From the IMG/VR virus record IMGVR_UViG_3300039106_000411, positions 460-37,919 of that record: a stretch of 37,460 nt of DNA. One strand, written 5' to 3'. Each line of letters opens with the position of its first letter. The first letter of the stretch is position 1. The position numbers and the translations under genes are program-made. Positions 28,958 to 37,354 of the stretch are shown in pieces. A model generated the notes under the pieces. The model searched no databases. It had not been told where the DNA came from and saw only the letters and a list, made by a program, of their open reading frames with translations. This DNA is from a virus.

Positions 28958-30477
28958 GGGTTGATGTTTTGCGGCTGTGCGTTAAGTGCTGGCAGGATTG
29001 GATTATCGAACATGTCGAAGTAATTAGCGACCTCATCCGCGACAGGCATTGTCAGAATGTTTTGTGAAGTTTTGCGTGCCTTTTCTGGCGTTGGGTCATC
29101 GCCAATCTGAGCGCGGAAAAGCTTCTTTTTTTCGGTAGCTTCGGATTGTAGCTTGCGAAACTCGGCCTCTTTTCCCGCTTTGATTGCGCCCTTGTCATCA
29201 AGCAGCGCGTCCATCTTTGGCTTGTAGAGCTTGGCAATGTAATCGTCGTTGTCGCCAATTTCCATACTGGCAAGATTACCTTTGCTGCCGCCTTTCTTGC
29301 CGCCCCATGACATCGCTAAATCAGAAGCCATGTAAGGCACGGCTTGCTTGTAGGCGTCAAGGTCCGCTGAAATGCGAAGCATTTCCAATCGGTCAGGGTC
29401 TTTATCCATGTCATACTTGCCAATTCGCGCCTCAAGTTCTAGCCGTTTGCTGGACGCCTGCGCTTCCGTAAGTGGCGCTGGAATAGTTGCGGCTTCGCGT
29501 AATTCGGCTTGCTTGGCGTCTGACAAATTCCACTGAAATTTAAAGTCCTTTGGATTGCCGCCGTTGACGACAAAATTAGCAAAGCCTAAAACCTCGCGTT
29601 GCTGAAAATCACGATGAACGCCTTCTGCATAATTTTCCACCTTTACCTTATCGTCTGGCGTAAGTTCGGGAAAAGCGCCCGCCTTAATCTTGGCCTTGGC
29701 AATGACGGGATCAACGTCGGCAATCTGGCGAACGGTGCCCATTGCTTCAATTCTTAGCGATTCAATTGAATACTCCTTTGATTCTTGCGGCGTAATGATG
29801 CCCTGCTTCTCGGCAGAAATAACAGCATCAGCCATGCCCACGCCGTCGTATCGCTCACGCGCCATTCTGATTTGAGATTGAAAAACTTCAGCCTGAAACT
29901 TCTTTTCAGAATTAGCAACTTGCAAGCGCATTGCTTCCTGTTCCTGTGGCGACGATGGAATCGCTTGATTGTAGTCGTCCACTGCTTGCCGAGCCGTTGC
30001 AAAGTTGCCCGTCTGCTGCGCGACAATCAGAGCGTTTTGAACCGCAAGACCAGCGTTTTTTCCAGTCTGCTTGTATGCTTCCGACTGCACGCCAATCGTG
30101 CCGCGCATACTCCAGTCAGAAAACCGATTGGTGAGCTGCATTCGTGCATCTGGCGTAAGTTCAGCCGCATTGAATTGCTGCTCAAGATTTGTCTGAATCT
30201 TCTGCCATTCAGGCAACCACTGCTTCTCGTCTGGGTTATTCTGCTGAAACGTAGCAAAGTCCATCTGCGCCTTGTTCATCGTCATGCTGGCGTTCGTGAG
30301 ATTAGTCACGTCGTTGGCACGCTTTGACTTCTCCGCGATGTCCATTGCCACCTGACCGACATTACCCAGCGCCTTGCCTAGACTGGCATTCGTTACGGCT
30401 GGCAGGTTTGCGGTCTGTTGCGTTTGGTTGCCAGTGTTTAGTTGGCCTGGAGATTGGAGGATTGGGATTCGTGCCAT
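28954..30477 (-). CDS. Internal virion protein (gp15-like position)
   Basis: This 507-residue, mostly helical protein is rich in Gln, Ala, Lys and Asp. It begins MARIPILQSPGQLNTGNQTQ, as in several podovirus internal proteins that open with short Pro/Gln segments, and has long helical regions such as QMDFATFQQNNPDEKQWLPE and DARMQLTNRFSDWSM. No enzyme motif is seen. Sitting before the giant ejected protein and after a small Ala/Gln-rich protein, it matches the order gp14-gp15-gp16 of T7. A role in the ejection channel is inferred from this order. Confidence 0.8.
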   Translation of the reverse strand: MARIPILQSPGQLNTGNQTQQTANLPAVTNASLGKALGNVGQVAMDIAEKSKRANDVTNLTNASMTMNKAQMDFATFQQNNPDEKQWLPEWQKIQTNLEQQFNAAELTPDARMQLTNRFSDWSMRGTIGVQSEAYKQTGKNAGLAVQNALIVAQQTGNFATARQAVDDYNQAIPSSPQEQEAMRLQVANSEKKFQAEVFQSQIRMARERYDGVGMADAVISAEKQGIITPQESKEYSIESLRIEAMGTVRQIADVDPVIAKAKIKAGAFPELTPDDKVKVENYAEGVHRDFQQREVLGFANFVVNGGNPKDFKFQWNLSDAKQAELREAATIPAPLTEAQASSKRLELEARIGKYDMDKDPDRLEMLRISADLDAYKQAVPYMASDLAMSWGGKKGGSKGNLASMEIGDNDDYIAKLYKPKMDALLDDKGAIKAGKEAEFRKLQSEATEKKKLFRAQIGDDPTPEKARKTSQNILTMPVADEVANYFDMFDNPILPALNAQPQNINP

Positions 30478-30478
30478 G

Positions 30479-31060
30479 TTAGTATCCTGCTGGACGCTGA
30501 GAAACGCTCTTTGGCTTATAACCTGCTGGCACTGTCGATCCGCCAGATGCAGGCTGCGGACGTGTCGAGAACGCTGAAGCAGCGCTTCCAGCCGCTTGCC
30601 CTAGCCCTGAGATGGCCGTGCCAACTGCCTCTGATCGAATCTGCGCGGCCTGCTGTGCGCCCATTGCCAGCGTATTAGACTGCTGAAAACCGAGGTTACG
30701 CTGTGACAAGTCGGCCATGCGCTGCTGATCGGCCAATTCTGTCTGCTGCTTTGCCCACGTATCGGCTTCAATGGCAAGGCTTGTTCCCGTGCCTAGCATT
30801 GCGCCCGACGACGACATTGATGCTAGCTGTTGAGCGCGCACGCGACGTTGCTCAACCACTGCGCGACGTTGGTTCTCGCCTGCCTCAAGCGCTTGTCTGG
30901 ATCGCTCTTGACCGATAGCATCAGCTTGAGCCTGAGCATTAAGCTCTGCCTGTTTAGCAGCAGTTTGGGCCGATGAATATGCCACACCGGCACCAGCAAC
31001 GGCAGCAGCGGCGCTAACGCCTTGCGCAATGGCAATAATAGTTGCTGTTTCAAGTCCCAT
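30479..31060 (-). CDS. Internal virion protein (gp14-like)
   Basis: This 193-residue protein has an Ala-rich hydrophobic N-terminus (AQGVSAAAAVAGAGVAYSSA, residues 13-32), a long polar helix (KQAELNAQAQADAIGQERSR, then QRRAVVEQRRVRAQQLASMS) and SSSGAMLGTGTSLAIEADTW, typical of gp14-like proteins of podoviruses. The glycine/serine/proline-rich tail is flexible. In T7 the corresponding protein helps build the transient channel for DNA entry. Four genes in a row (31471-22382) follow this scheme. Confidence 0.82.
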   Translation of the reverse strand: MGLETATIIAIAQGVSAAAAVAGAGVAYSSAQTAAKQAELNAQAQADAIGQERSRQALEAGENQRRAVVEQRRVRAQQLASMSSSGAMLGTGTSLAIEADTWAKQQTELADQQRMADLSQRNLGFQQSNTLAMGAQQAAQIRSEAVGTAISGLGQAAGSAASAFSTRPQPASGGSTVPAGYKPKSVSQRPAGY

Positions 31061-31063
31061 AAT

Positions 31064-31471
31064 TTAGATGATGTAATGACATTTTTTGAACATGCGTTGA
31101 GATACTATTCCGCCTGCACGTTGAGCTTCAAATTCCATGACAGGATTCATCACAATCTCGAGAAGTGAATAGCCATACCCATTGAGATCGTTGATGATTT
31201 TGACCCATGCGCGAATTGTATTCAGAATCAAAGTCCATGCTACCCTCAAATCATTGAGATTAAAGCGTCTTGGCAGGTAAACATGATCAATCTGCACAAT
31301 GGGAACATCCATCGTTAATGCCGCCCAAGCACACAGAATAGGCTTGTCATCATCGCATGCGAGGAATCCGTGAGGGCTTAACAGATTAGGAAGAAGCACG
31401 CACCCACGAGCCTTTGCCCAAGACTGCAAGGTTGGAAGGTCATTGTCAGTGATTTTGCGGACAGTGATCAT
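31064..31471 (-). CDS. GNAT-like (acetyltransferase-fold) virion-region protein
   Basis: This 135-residue protein begins MITVRKITDNDLPTLQSWAK and continues KPILCAWAALTMDVPIVQID then HVYLPRRFNLNDLRVAW, a layout like the GNAT acetyltransferase fold (first beta strand, helix, then the V-shaped strands). Proteins of this kind lie at the same position in other podoviruses, as far as I recall. The acetyl-CoA loop is not clear, so it may have lost enzyme activity. ATG at 31471 was chosen, one base after the tail gene stop; the frame is open further upstream. Confidence 0.72.
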   Translation of the reverse strand: MITVRKITDNDLPTLQSWAKARGCVLLPNLLSPHGFLACDDDKPILCAWAALTMDVPIVQIDHVYLPRRFNLNDLRVAWTLILNTIRAWVKIINDLNGYGYSLLEIVMNPVMEFEAQRAGGIVSQRMFKKCHYII

Positions 31472-31472
31472 A

Positions 31473-34400
31473 TTATCTTCCAGCCCCCGATGTGCCGTCG
31501 ATCTCAACGTCCAGTATCATGCCGGTGAGATTAAATGGCAGAGGATGCTTCGATGCGATCACGATGTCTAAGCAGTTGCCCCAGTCATGGTTCACAGGGT
31601 CAGGCAATGTCTGACCGGTGACATAACCGGTGGTGGTCGCAGTGAGTGATGGAGATACTGGGAACGCATCAATGTTGTCGATATTGATCCGACTGCTGTA
31701 GGTGTAGTCTGCACCTGACAATCTGTTCCAGACCTGACCGTAGAATGAGCGAAACAGTCGGAATGCTGCACGAGCAACTCTCCATCTCCTCATCTGAGCG
31801 GTGCCTTCACGAAGCTGGATCTCGACTCTGTTCGGAATGATGTATGCAACATAAGGAAGACCGACATTCATTGGTGCTGCCACAGAAGACAGCGCAAACG
31901 TCACTGTGCTTGCGCCGGCCGTAGCTTCGATTGGTGCTCCGGTATCAGTCACCGACGATGTGCCGAGAATGAGTGATCGGCTCGTTAGATTGGCATTGCC
32001 TGACACAGTGAATACCGATGTGGTTGTTCCTGTCGGAGTCAGTATGCTGTAGCAATCGCAAAAGAACCCTGCTTTGCCAGTCGAATGTTGCGTTGCTGAT
32101 GCGGATGCATAGTTCACGTCTGATGACGTAACCGCTGCGATCATGATGGAACCATCAATGGACTCAAGGTTGATGGTTCCACTTTTGCGGTTTGTTAGGA
32201 AAATGAGCGAATCTGCTGCGGTCGATGACGAGTAGAGCGTGCAAAGGGACAGAATCTTGTCGCCGGTAAATGTCCGGTGCGAATGCCAGGCTGTGACCGA
32301 GTTCTCACGATCATAGGTGAATCCGCTCCATGAACCGTCAGAATGCACGAGCCACACAATCGGGTCAGGTGACTGTGAATATGTCATGTACTCCACCGAG
32401 GATCTGCTTGGGATGTGTTCAGCGAGCAGCATCATGTCTGGCGCAGAGTAACCATCCTTCTCAAAGACGTAGGCAAACTCACGCAAACGGTCATCTCGTG
32501 TCAACCACAGCAGGGAGTCGCCCGAAAGAACAGGCTGATGGTGTGATGATCCATATCTACTCCACCGGCGAAGTCTGATGTTCGCCGGCGTTAAGGCTGA
32601 ATCGGTATCACCTGTGTCCAACGTCCACTCTTCGCCGCTCGTGCCGATGACCATCGTGCGCTTGAATGATGCCAACCACTGGATTTCATTCGCCTGAGTA
32701 GCCGCAAGCGTCATATCGATCGCACTCGTGTCGAGCGCACCGGTTAGGAATGTGTAGAAGTCATCTGTCTGACTCCCCCAAATGCGTGTTGGCTCAGTTG
32801 TCGTCGATGCGAAGAACAACCGCTGATCATGGAATGCCAGTGTGCGAGGATACCCACGAGAGACAGAGAATGCCGCCTTCTGCCAAATGGCAAAGTCGCT
32901 TCCAAGGACTTCGTTCGGAATCAATGAATTCACTGCGAGCTTTGGAACTCCGATGAATTGATACGGAGTCGAAGATGAATATGTATTGAGAATGAATGGT
33001 ATTTTAAGAATGCCATTCACTGCCTCAAGAGTCATTCTTGCTGCTGTTGTTGCTGTGCCTAAGGGTCGAATTGTTGTCGCTCGATACCATCCTCCAGTGT
33101 TTGGGGCAGTGCCTGAATAGGATATTGTCCCTTCATTTAGATCATTAATATACCACTCACGAAGTGTTGAGTAATTAACCTGATCAAGTGATTCTTCAAT
33201 GTGAACTACAGTCGTTATTGGAGCAGATGCAGATGCCCATGTTGTTCTAAAGATGAATTCATTCTGAATAAATACAGAAGAACTAGTAGTCGTTGAAACT
33301 GCTGCGGTTCCCATCACCTCATTAGCAAACCTCTTTGTTGAGCTTGGGGAGAGTAACCAGTTTGCGCCAATTTCATCAGCACTGAATGTTGTGCTCAAAC
33401 TACTAATCAGCCTATAATTAGTAATCTGGAGTCCGCTGCTTTTGTAGTTTACGCGAACCCATGCAGGAGTTGCCCCATCAGGAGCATTTGCCGCAGTTGC
33501 AGCACCGGCCGTGATGCACACATAGTTGCTTGCTTGGTATTCAGCGATTTGGCCGAAGGCATAGGTGGCACCTACGTTCCAAGATGAACTGTATGTTGCT
33601 TCAGTCCAATCTGCTGTTTTGAATATGTTAGCAGTCGATGTCGTTGCTGATTCATAGACAAAAGTGCGGATGTAGTCAGAACTTGTGGTGACGTAGAATG
33701 CTCCTGTTGCAGCACCATAGGTGCCGGTTAAGGTGCCGGCAGAACCAACAAGATCAAAAGTGTTAGCTGTTTTCCCTGAGATGACCCATGTTCCCAACGC
33801 GCTCGTCACAGCGACTCCGTAAATTGTCACAGTGTCTCCGTTACTCAATCCATGTGCGGCAGCGGTAACTCGGTGAAGACTACCAGATATCGCGATACCT
33901 GTGATTGCCTGCGTGAATGGCAGCGTGACAATGTTCCCTTTGGTGTAGGTTGAACTCGTGTTCCAGTCGTCTGCATTATACAGCAGGCGCATCGTCGTCG
34001 CATCCTTCGGCGCACCGAGCACAGGCGCAAAATCAAATGGCACATCGACGAATGTCCACGTCCCGTCGCTATTCCTCGTCAAACGCTTTGGATGCTTGGT
34101 CGAGCAGGTGAAGAACATCACGTCATTCAATTGGACGTAGTGCAACAATGGAATCTCTGCGGACGTGTAGTCGGTCGTGACGGTAGTCATCGAGGTGAAT
34201 GCGCCGGCGGTGTAGGAATACACCACGATTGAGTTTACTTTGAAGGCAAGCACAAAGTTTACGTCAGTGCTGCGCCTGAACGGGATAACTCTCAAGATGC
34301 CGCTATCTGTCACTCCAAACCTTGTGCCAGGTCGTTTGAACGCTCCACCGTAGGAGCGCACCATGAAGTTTTCCACCATGCGGCATCCGGTTGCATACTT

Positions 34401-34484
34401 CTCAGAGTCTGTCCGCCCATCCATAATCGGTGACATTTCGCCACCGTTGAAGACTGCTTTGATCGTTTGAATCTGTGAACTCAT
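31473..34484 (-). CDS. Tail tubular protein B-like (gp12-like)
   Basis: This protein builds the tail nozzle of T7-like phages. The 1003-residue product begins MSSQIQTIKAVFNGGEMSPI and continues GRTDSEKYATGCRMVENFMV, then GGAFKRPGTRFG, the classic start of tail tubular B family proteins (NGG-SP-M-GR-D---Y--G---EN---...G---RPGT-F). A segment at about 190-265 (TAAAHGLSNGDTVTIYGVAV) resembles the FCCH-like repeat found in phage tail proteins. Much of the rest is Ser/Thr-rich beta structure. It starts by ATGA overlap with tail tubular A. The length exceeds T7 gp12 (about 800), partly through such insertions. Confidence 0.9.
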   Translation of the reverse strand: MSSQIQTIKAVFNGGEMSPIMDGRTDSEKYATGCRMVENFMVRSYGGAFKRPGTRFGVTDSGILRVIPFRRSTDVNFVLAFKVNSIVVYSYTAGAFTSMTTVTTDYTSAEIPLLHYVQLNDVMFFTCSTKHPKRLTRNSDGTWTFVDVPFDFAPVLGAPKDATTMRLLYNADDWNTSSTYTKGNIVTLPFTQAITGIAISGSLHRVTAAAHGLSNGDTVTIYGVAVTSALGTWVISGKTANTFDLVGSAGTLTGTYGAATGAFYVTTSSDYIRTFVYESATTSTANIFKTADWTEATYSSSWNVGATYAFGQIAEYQASNYVCITAGAATAANAPDGATPAWVRVNYKSSGLQITNYRLISSLSTTFSADEIGANWLLSPSSTKRFANEVMGTAAVSTTTSSSVFIQNEFIFRTTWASASAPITTVVHIEESLDQVNYSTLREWYINDLNEGTISYSGTAPNTGGWYRATTIRPLGTATTAARMTLEAVNGILKIPFILNTYSSSTPYQFIGVPKLAVNSLIPNEVLGSDFAIWQKAAFSVSRGYPRTLAFHDQRLFFASTTTEPTRIWGSQTDDFYTFLTGALDTSAIDMTLAATQANEIQWLASFKRTMVIGTSGEEWTLDTGDTDSALTPANIRLRRWSRYGSSHHQPVLSGDSLLWLTRDDRLREFAYVFEKDGYSAPDMMLLAEHIPSRSSVEYMTYSQSPDPIVWLVHSDGSWSGFTYDRENSVTAWHSHRTFTGDKILSLCTLYSSSTAADSLIFLTNRKSGTINLESIDGSIMIAAVTSSDVNYASASATQHSTGKAGFFCDCYSILTPTGTTTSVFTVSGNANLTSRSLILGTSSVTDTGAPIEATAGASTVTFALSSVAAPMNVGLPYVAYIIPNRVEIQLREGTAQMRRWRVARAAFRLFRSFYGQVWNRLSGADYTYSSRINIDNIDAFPVSPSLTATTTGYVTGQTLPDPVNHDWGNCLDIVIASKHPLPFNLTGMILDVEIDGTSGAGR

Positions 34485-35332
34485 AGTGAATAACCTCCGC
34501 GAGAAAGGACAACCTGAGAGTCATCAAACGGAGTGATGCGCCGGCCTTTTCCCTCGTTGGCATCTCGTGACTTCACAGGTGGTGATGCTGCCTTCGTAAA
34601 GAACTGGTGAAGCTCAGTTGCTCGACCGCTGCTGCCGGCTGTGTCAGAAGCGATATATGAGGCGAGCAGATAGCTGAACGCCGTCACAAAATCAGCGGGA
34701 TAGCTTGGAATCGTCGTGATACGTTGGATGTATTTCAGATTGATCGTCTCGTCATCGCAAAGGATCAGCCCTTTTTCGAGCAGGAAATCAGATCCATCGT
34801 CTTCATTCTGTCCACCGTCAGCATTGATCGACAAGGGGCGCAGACAATCAGCCGGTGGCGTATGCTGGAAGTCATAAGCAAACTGAGGAATGCCAACAAC
34901 AGATCCGGTGCCGCTCGTGTAGGTGCCGGCGAATACGGAATCGTCGAGCGTGAAATTATTGCCAGATACGGTGACATACCATTGACCGTTTGCAGCAGTA
35001 ACGCCGGCGACGTCCTTCACATAAACTCGATCACCAGTCGAATAGCCATGACCTGGATGTGTGATATTAATCAACCCGCTGGAATTGGTAACGGCTGTGC
35101 CGGTCAACGTGTGATACGTCACAGTTTGACGTTTACGGGCAGTGGCGAAATTCCATGGATGTGCTCGCAGCGTTTCATCGAGTGCAGTGTAAACCGGTGT
35201 GCCTGCTTCAGGATTATACCATTTACGAATGCTTGCAGCCTGCTGAGTGCTGTCAGTTGATAATGCTGTCAATGCGCGTCCACCTAGGTGGGCAATTGCC
35301 AGATTTGCGATCTCGGTTGCTGTTGCTGCCAT
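34481..35332 (-). CDS. Tail tubular protein A-like (gp11-like)
   Basis: Tail tubular A joins the portal to the nozzle. The 283-residue protein has MAATATEIANLAIAHLGGRA, KWYNPEAGTPVYTALDETLR and AHPWNFATARKR, all standard for the family (--I-N-AL-L-G..., Y------L--HPW-FA--R). An insertion of about 70 residues (71-142) with NITHPGHGYSTGDRVYVKDV and NGQWYVTVSGNNFTLDDSVF has the same FCCH-like layout as one in tail protein B. ATG at 35332 was chosen since MAATATEIAN is the expected start; 35350 gives six more residues. A terminator-like hairpin lies just upstream. Confidence 0.9.
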   Translation of the reverse strand: MAATATEIANLAIAHLGGRALTALSTDSTQQAASIRKWYNPEAGTPVYTALDETLRAHPWNFATARKRQTVTYHTLTGTAVTNSSGLINITHPGHGYSTGDRVYVKDVAGVTAANGQWYVTVSGNNFTLDDSVFAGTYTSGTGSVVGIPQFAYDFQHTPPADCLRPLSINADGGQNEDDGSDFLLEKGLILCDDETINLKYIQRITTIPSYPADFVTAFSYLLASYIASDTAGSSGRATELHQFFTKAASPPVKSRDANEGKGRRITPFDDSQVVLSRGGYSL

Positions 35333-35350
35333 AGTGATGGGATAATACAC

Positions 35351-35384
35351 AAAAAGCGGAGAAGTGCAACAGCACCGCTCCGCT
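35351..35384 (-). terminator. Hairpin terminator between the decoration and tail A genes
   Basis: On the minus strand AGCGGAG pairs with CTCCGCT, with an inner GTGC/GCAC stem, and is followed by TTTTT. It sits 18 bases after the stop of the gene at 35402-35878 and just before tail tubular A. It should lower the level of tail transcripts relative to the coat and decoration genes. Confidence 0.75.
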
Positions 35385-35401
35385 CTTTGGTTGATTACTG
35401 A

Positions 35402-35878
35402 TTAGTTGAAGATCGAATATGTGATAGTCACATAAATCGTGCCAGCGAGCGCACCGGAAGCGGTGGCGCAGGTCAGCGTGACCAACGTATTGTCCGTAGT
35501 GGCAAGCACCGAGGAGGCAAGATCGCCAGCCGTTCCAGCAACAGTTGAGCCAAAGTTGATGGAACCACCTGCGGATAGGTCGATGCCGTCAGCGTAGCAA
35601 TCACCATTACTGGAGGTGCCAACGTCAACAACCAGCGTGCCGGTTCCTGGGTCAATCAGTTCGATGTAGCTGAGAGCACGATGAACAAGAGCACCTTTAG
35701 GAAGGTAGCACAGAGCCAAGGTGTCGCTGGTAGCTTCAGCATCAGTCAGAGCGTAGCTGACGCGAATACTGTGCAAGGTGCCGCCTTGAAGCGGTGCTTT
35801 TGTTGGACGTTCGGAACCGTCAGTAAGAGCGGAAACCTGTCCGAGATAGAATGTGTCAGTAGGAGTAAGTGCGGCCAT
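35402..35878 (-). CDS. Capsid decoration/head structural protein
   Basis: This 158-residue protein follows the coat gene. It is beta-rich with many Thr, Ser and Gly, and reads LCYLPKGALVHRALSYIELI, GTGTLVVDVGTSSNGDCYAD, then GTAGDLASSVLATTDNTLVT and ends with TIYVTITYS. 'LPKGA-V----....L-VGTSSN-D-YADG' is a pattern seen in small structural proteins encoded just after coat genes of other phages. A trimeric head decoration role is the likely reading. It has its own terminator in front (after the coat gene) and behind. Confidence 0.75.
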   Translation of the reverse strand: MAALTPTDTFYLGQVSALTDGSERPTKAPLQGGTLHSIRVSYALTDAEATSDTLALCYLPKGALVHRALSYIELIDPGTGTLVVDVGTSSNGDCYADGIDLSAGGSINFGSTVAGTAGDLASSVLATTDNTLVTLTCATASGALAGTIYVTITYSIFN

Positions 35879-35924
35879 ATTGGTAATTTATTGAGTGTTG
35901 AACTTTAGCGGTTTGTTAGATTGT

Positions 35925-35953
35925 TAAGAAAGGGGCGGCTTTTACACCGCCCC
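35925..35953 (-). terminator. Rho-independent terminator after the coat gene
   Basis: On the minus strand GGGGCGG (35953-35947) pairs with CCGCCCC (35938-35932) around an eight-base loop and is followed by TTTCTT. It lies 14 bases after the coat stop. With the 35351-35384 hairpin it gives stepwise attenuation: coat most, decoration next, tail genes least. Confidence 0.8.
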
Positions 35954-35967
35954 AATCAGTTCAGGTG

Positions 35968-36867
35968 TTATGGGGACTCATCGCAATAGATGCGGACAAC
36001 CTTCTCATTCTCAGTGCGGACAGCACCGAGCATCATGGTCGAGCGAATCTGAAGCGCATGCCGGCGGGTAGGAAGGATGTCCATCTGCACCTTGCGATCG
36101 GACATGGCGAACTTGATTGCCGTCTTGTGGAAGGCGAAGCAGGAACGGATGTCAGTGACCGAGGAAACGGTGGCATTGATGAGACGCTGCGAGGACAGGA
36201 ACTTGAAACCGAGGAAGGTGTCAACCTGACCGCTCACAAGAGCTTTGATGCTGTTGTAGTCATCAGAGGTGACTTCAGTAGTGCGAAGGAGGTCTTGCAC
36301 TTGTTGAGCACCACAGACGAGCATACGGTCAGAGTTTGGCACTTCAGCCAAGTCCATCAGATATTTGGCCCGACGAAGTTTGCCGATAGTAAGACCGCTC
36401 TGCGCGGCGGATCCGGTTTCAACATAGCTGGACGCGATAGAATAGCTGGAGTTGAACGCATCACTGGTCGTGCCGTCTTCACCAATGTAGCGAGTAGCGT
36501 CAAAGGCGTTGATGATCACGTCATCGATTGCACGGTTGAATGCCATCGCATGGGATTGGACTTCGTCGCTCGTTGGGAGAACGATGGAACCGAGGAAGTG
36601 CTTGTCGAACTCATCGAAGACAGTGACTTTTTCCTTCGGACGCTGGGTGAGCCAGTATTTCGAACCGTCGAATTCACCGTCAGGCGTGTCACCTTTGCGA
36701 GTGAGAACGTCCTGAGCTTCGGAATCGTTGATGAGGTTGAACCATTTCTTCTTGCCGGTGAAATCGGCGCGAGTAACGGAATTGAGCAGGCGCGAATCCA
36801 TCTGCTGGAGAGCCTGGGAGAAAGAGCGTTCGAACTCTGTTGGGTAGAATGTATCAATGGTAGCCAT
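35968..36867 (-). CDS. Major capsid protein
   Basis: This 299-residue protein is the coat subunit. It opens MATIDTFYPTEFERSFSQAL and then has LNSVTRADFTGKKKWFNLIN, KVTVFDEFDKHFLGSIVLPT and VICGAQQ-like VCGAQQVQDLL, layouts of the podovirus coat family (HK97-fold). RSCFAFHKTAIKFAMSDRKV and MDILPTRRHALQIRSTMMLG near the end are typical C-terminal strands. It comes after the scaffold gene and before a decoration gene. Codon use is biased: Leu TTA/CTA and Ser TCA are absent, giving a long antisense open frame, a sign of high expression. It has its own promoter-like region (37006-37056) and a terminator behind it. Confidence 0.92.
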   Translation of the reverse strand: MATIDTFYPTEFERSFSQALQQMDSRLLNSVTRADFTGKKKWFNLINDSEAQDVLTRKGDTPDGEFDGSKYWLTQRPKEKVTVFDEFDKHFLGSIVLPTSDEVQSHAMAFNRAIDDVIINAFDATRYIGEDGTTSDAFNSSYSIASSYVETGSAAQSGLTIGKLRRAKYLMDLAEVPNSDRMLVCGAQQVQDLLRTTEVTSDDYNSIKALVSGQVDTFLGFKFLSSQRLINATVSSVTDIRSCFAFHKTAIKFAMSDRKVQMDILPTRRHALQIRSTMMLGAVRTENEKVVRIYCDESP

Positions 36868-37005
36868 GATTTTGGTGTGATGAGGTGAGGTGACCTGTCC
36901 GTTGTGGACAGTGTCGGAAGTCGTTGCTTCCAGTGCTCCTTGGTTGCCTTCATTGAAGACCTCGTAGACCGGCTTTCAGCTTATCCATTGCTGGGGCTGA
37001 TTTAG

Positions 37006-37056
37006 GATATTCTCACAAATGAGAATCAATGCAAGAACTTTTCTCATTTGTGAGAA
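37006..37056 (-). promoter_or_regulatory. Promoter and paired palindromic operator before the coat gene
   Basis: TTCTCACAAATGAGAA (37010-37025) and its reverse complement (37041-37056) flank 15 bases; each is also a palindrome with TTCTCA/TGAGAA arms. On the minus strand TTGCAT (37034-37029) lies 17 bases from AATATC (37011-37006), a weak sigma70-like promoter embedded in the repeats. The same spacing TTG-TGATT-TC-TGAGAA is shared with 3950-3985. A regulator binding both sites could turn late genes on or off. The start of the coat gene is about 140 bases away. Confidence 0.6.
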
Positions 37057-37108
37057 AAAGCATTCACATAGGCGGCACCGGATAGCCTTGGTCGTTCTTT
37101 ACTGGGAT

Positions 37109-37135
37109 ACGAAAAGCACGAAAAGAACGAAAAGT
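37109..37135. repeat. Three tandem 9-bp repeats (ACGAAAAGN)
   Basis: Positions 37109-37117, 37118-37126 and 37127-37135 read ACGAAAAGC, ACGAAAAGA and ACGAAAAGT, a 9-bp tandem with a variable last base. On the minus strand the unit is CTTTTCGT. Short repeats of this sort occur in bacterial intergenic DNA. Function unknown. Confidence 0.85.
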
Positions 37136-37322
37136 CCCCCTCTGAATGAATATGAATTATCCGGTTTTCTCCGGTTTTTGATCCCTAGTTTTACGGAGTA
37201 TTCCAGCGGAATTTCAGCAGAAAGAGTTTGCATCGCGATATAAATGCTTCACCTTCAGGTCGAATTCAAATAGGTTTCCCTCTCTGAGAAAGAGTGATCC
37301 GACCCATTGGGGAAACCCGCCG

Positions 37323-37354
37323 AGGCCGACTTTTTCTCAGGAAGTCGGCCTTTT
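37323..37354 (+). terminator. Strong stem-loop, possible plus-strand terminator
   Basis: AGGCCGACTT (37323-37332) pairs perfectly with AAGTCGGCCT (37342-37351) around nine bases, and a TTTT run (37351-37354) follows on the plus strand only. This is the form of a rho-independent terminator for a plus-strand transcript, although all genes are on the minus strand. It could instead be a structural element of an RNA from this noncoding region. Confidence 0.5.

Noticed and set aside
29785-30327. A 180-codon plus-strand frame inside the internal virion gene
   Set aside because: It lies antisense to a well-supported gene, the product has no family feature, and no plus-strand gene is supported elsewhere.
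34724-35260. A 178-codon plus-strand frame opposite tail tubular A
   Set aside because: It is antisense to a gene with strong family motifs; composition looks like a shadow frame.
35965-36888. A 307-codon plus-strand frame opposite the coat gene
   Set aside because: It mirrors the coat gene codon for codon. Such antisense frames arise when a highly expressed gene avoids TTA, CTA and TCA codons. The translated product shows no family feature and no promoter or start signal.
37099-37233. A 44-codon minus-strand frame in the noncoding region (MQTLSAEIPLEYSVKLGIKN...)
   Set aside because: The hydrophobic end is produced by the 9-bp DNA repeat, there is no start signal, and no recognised homologue comes to mind. 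It could be real but is not supported.
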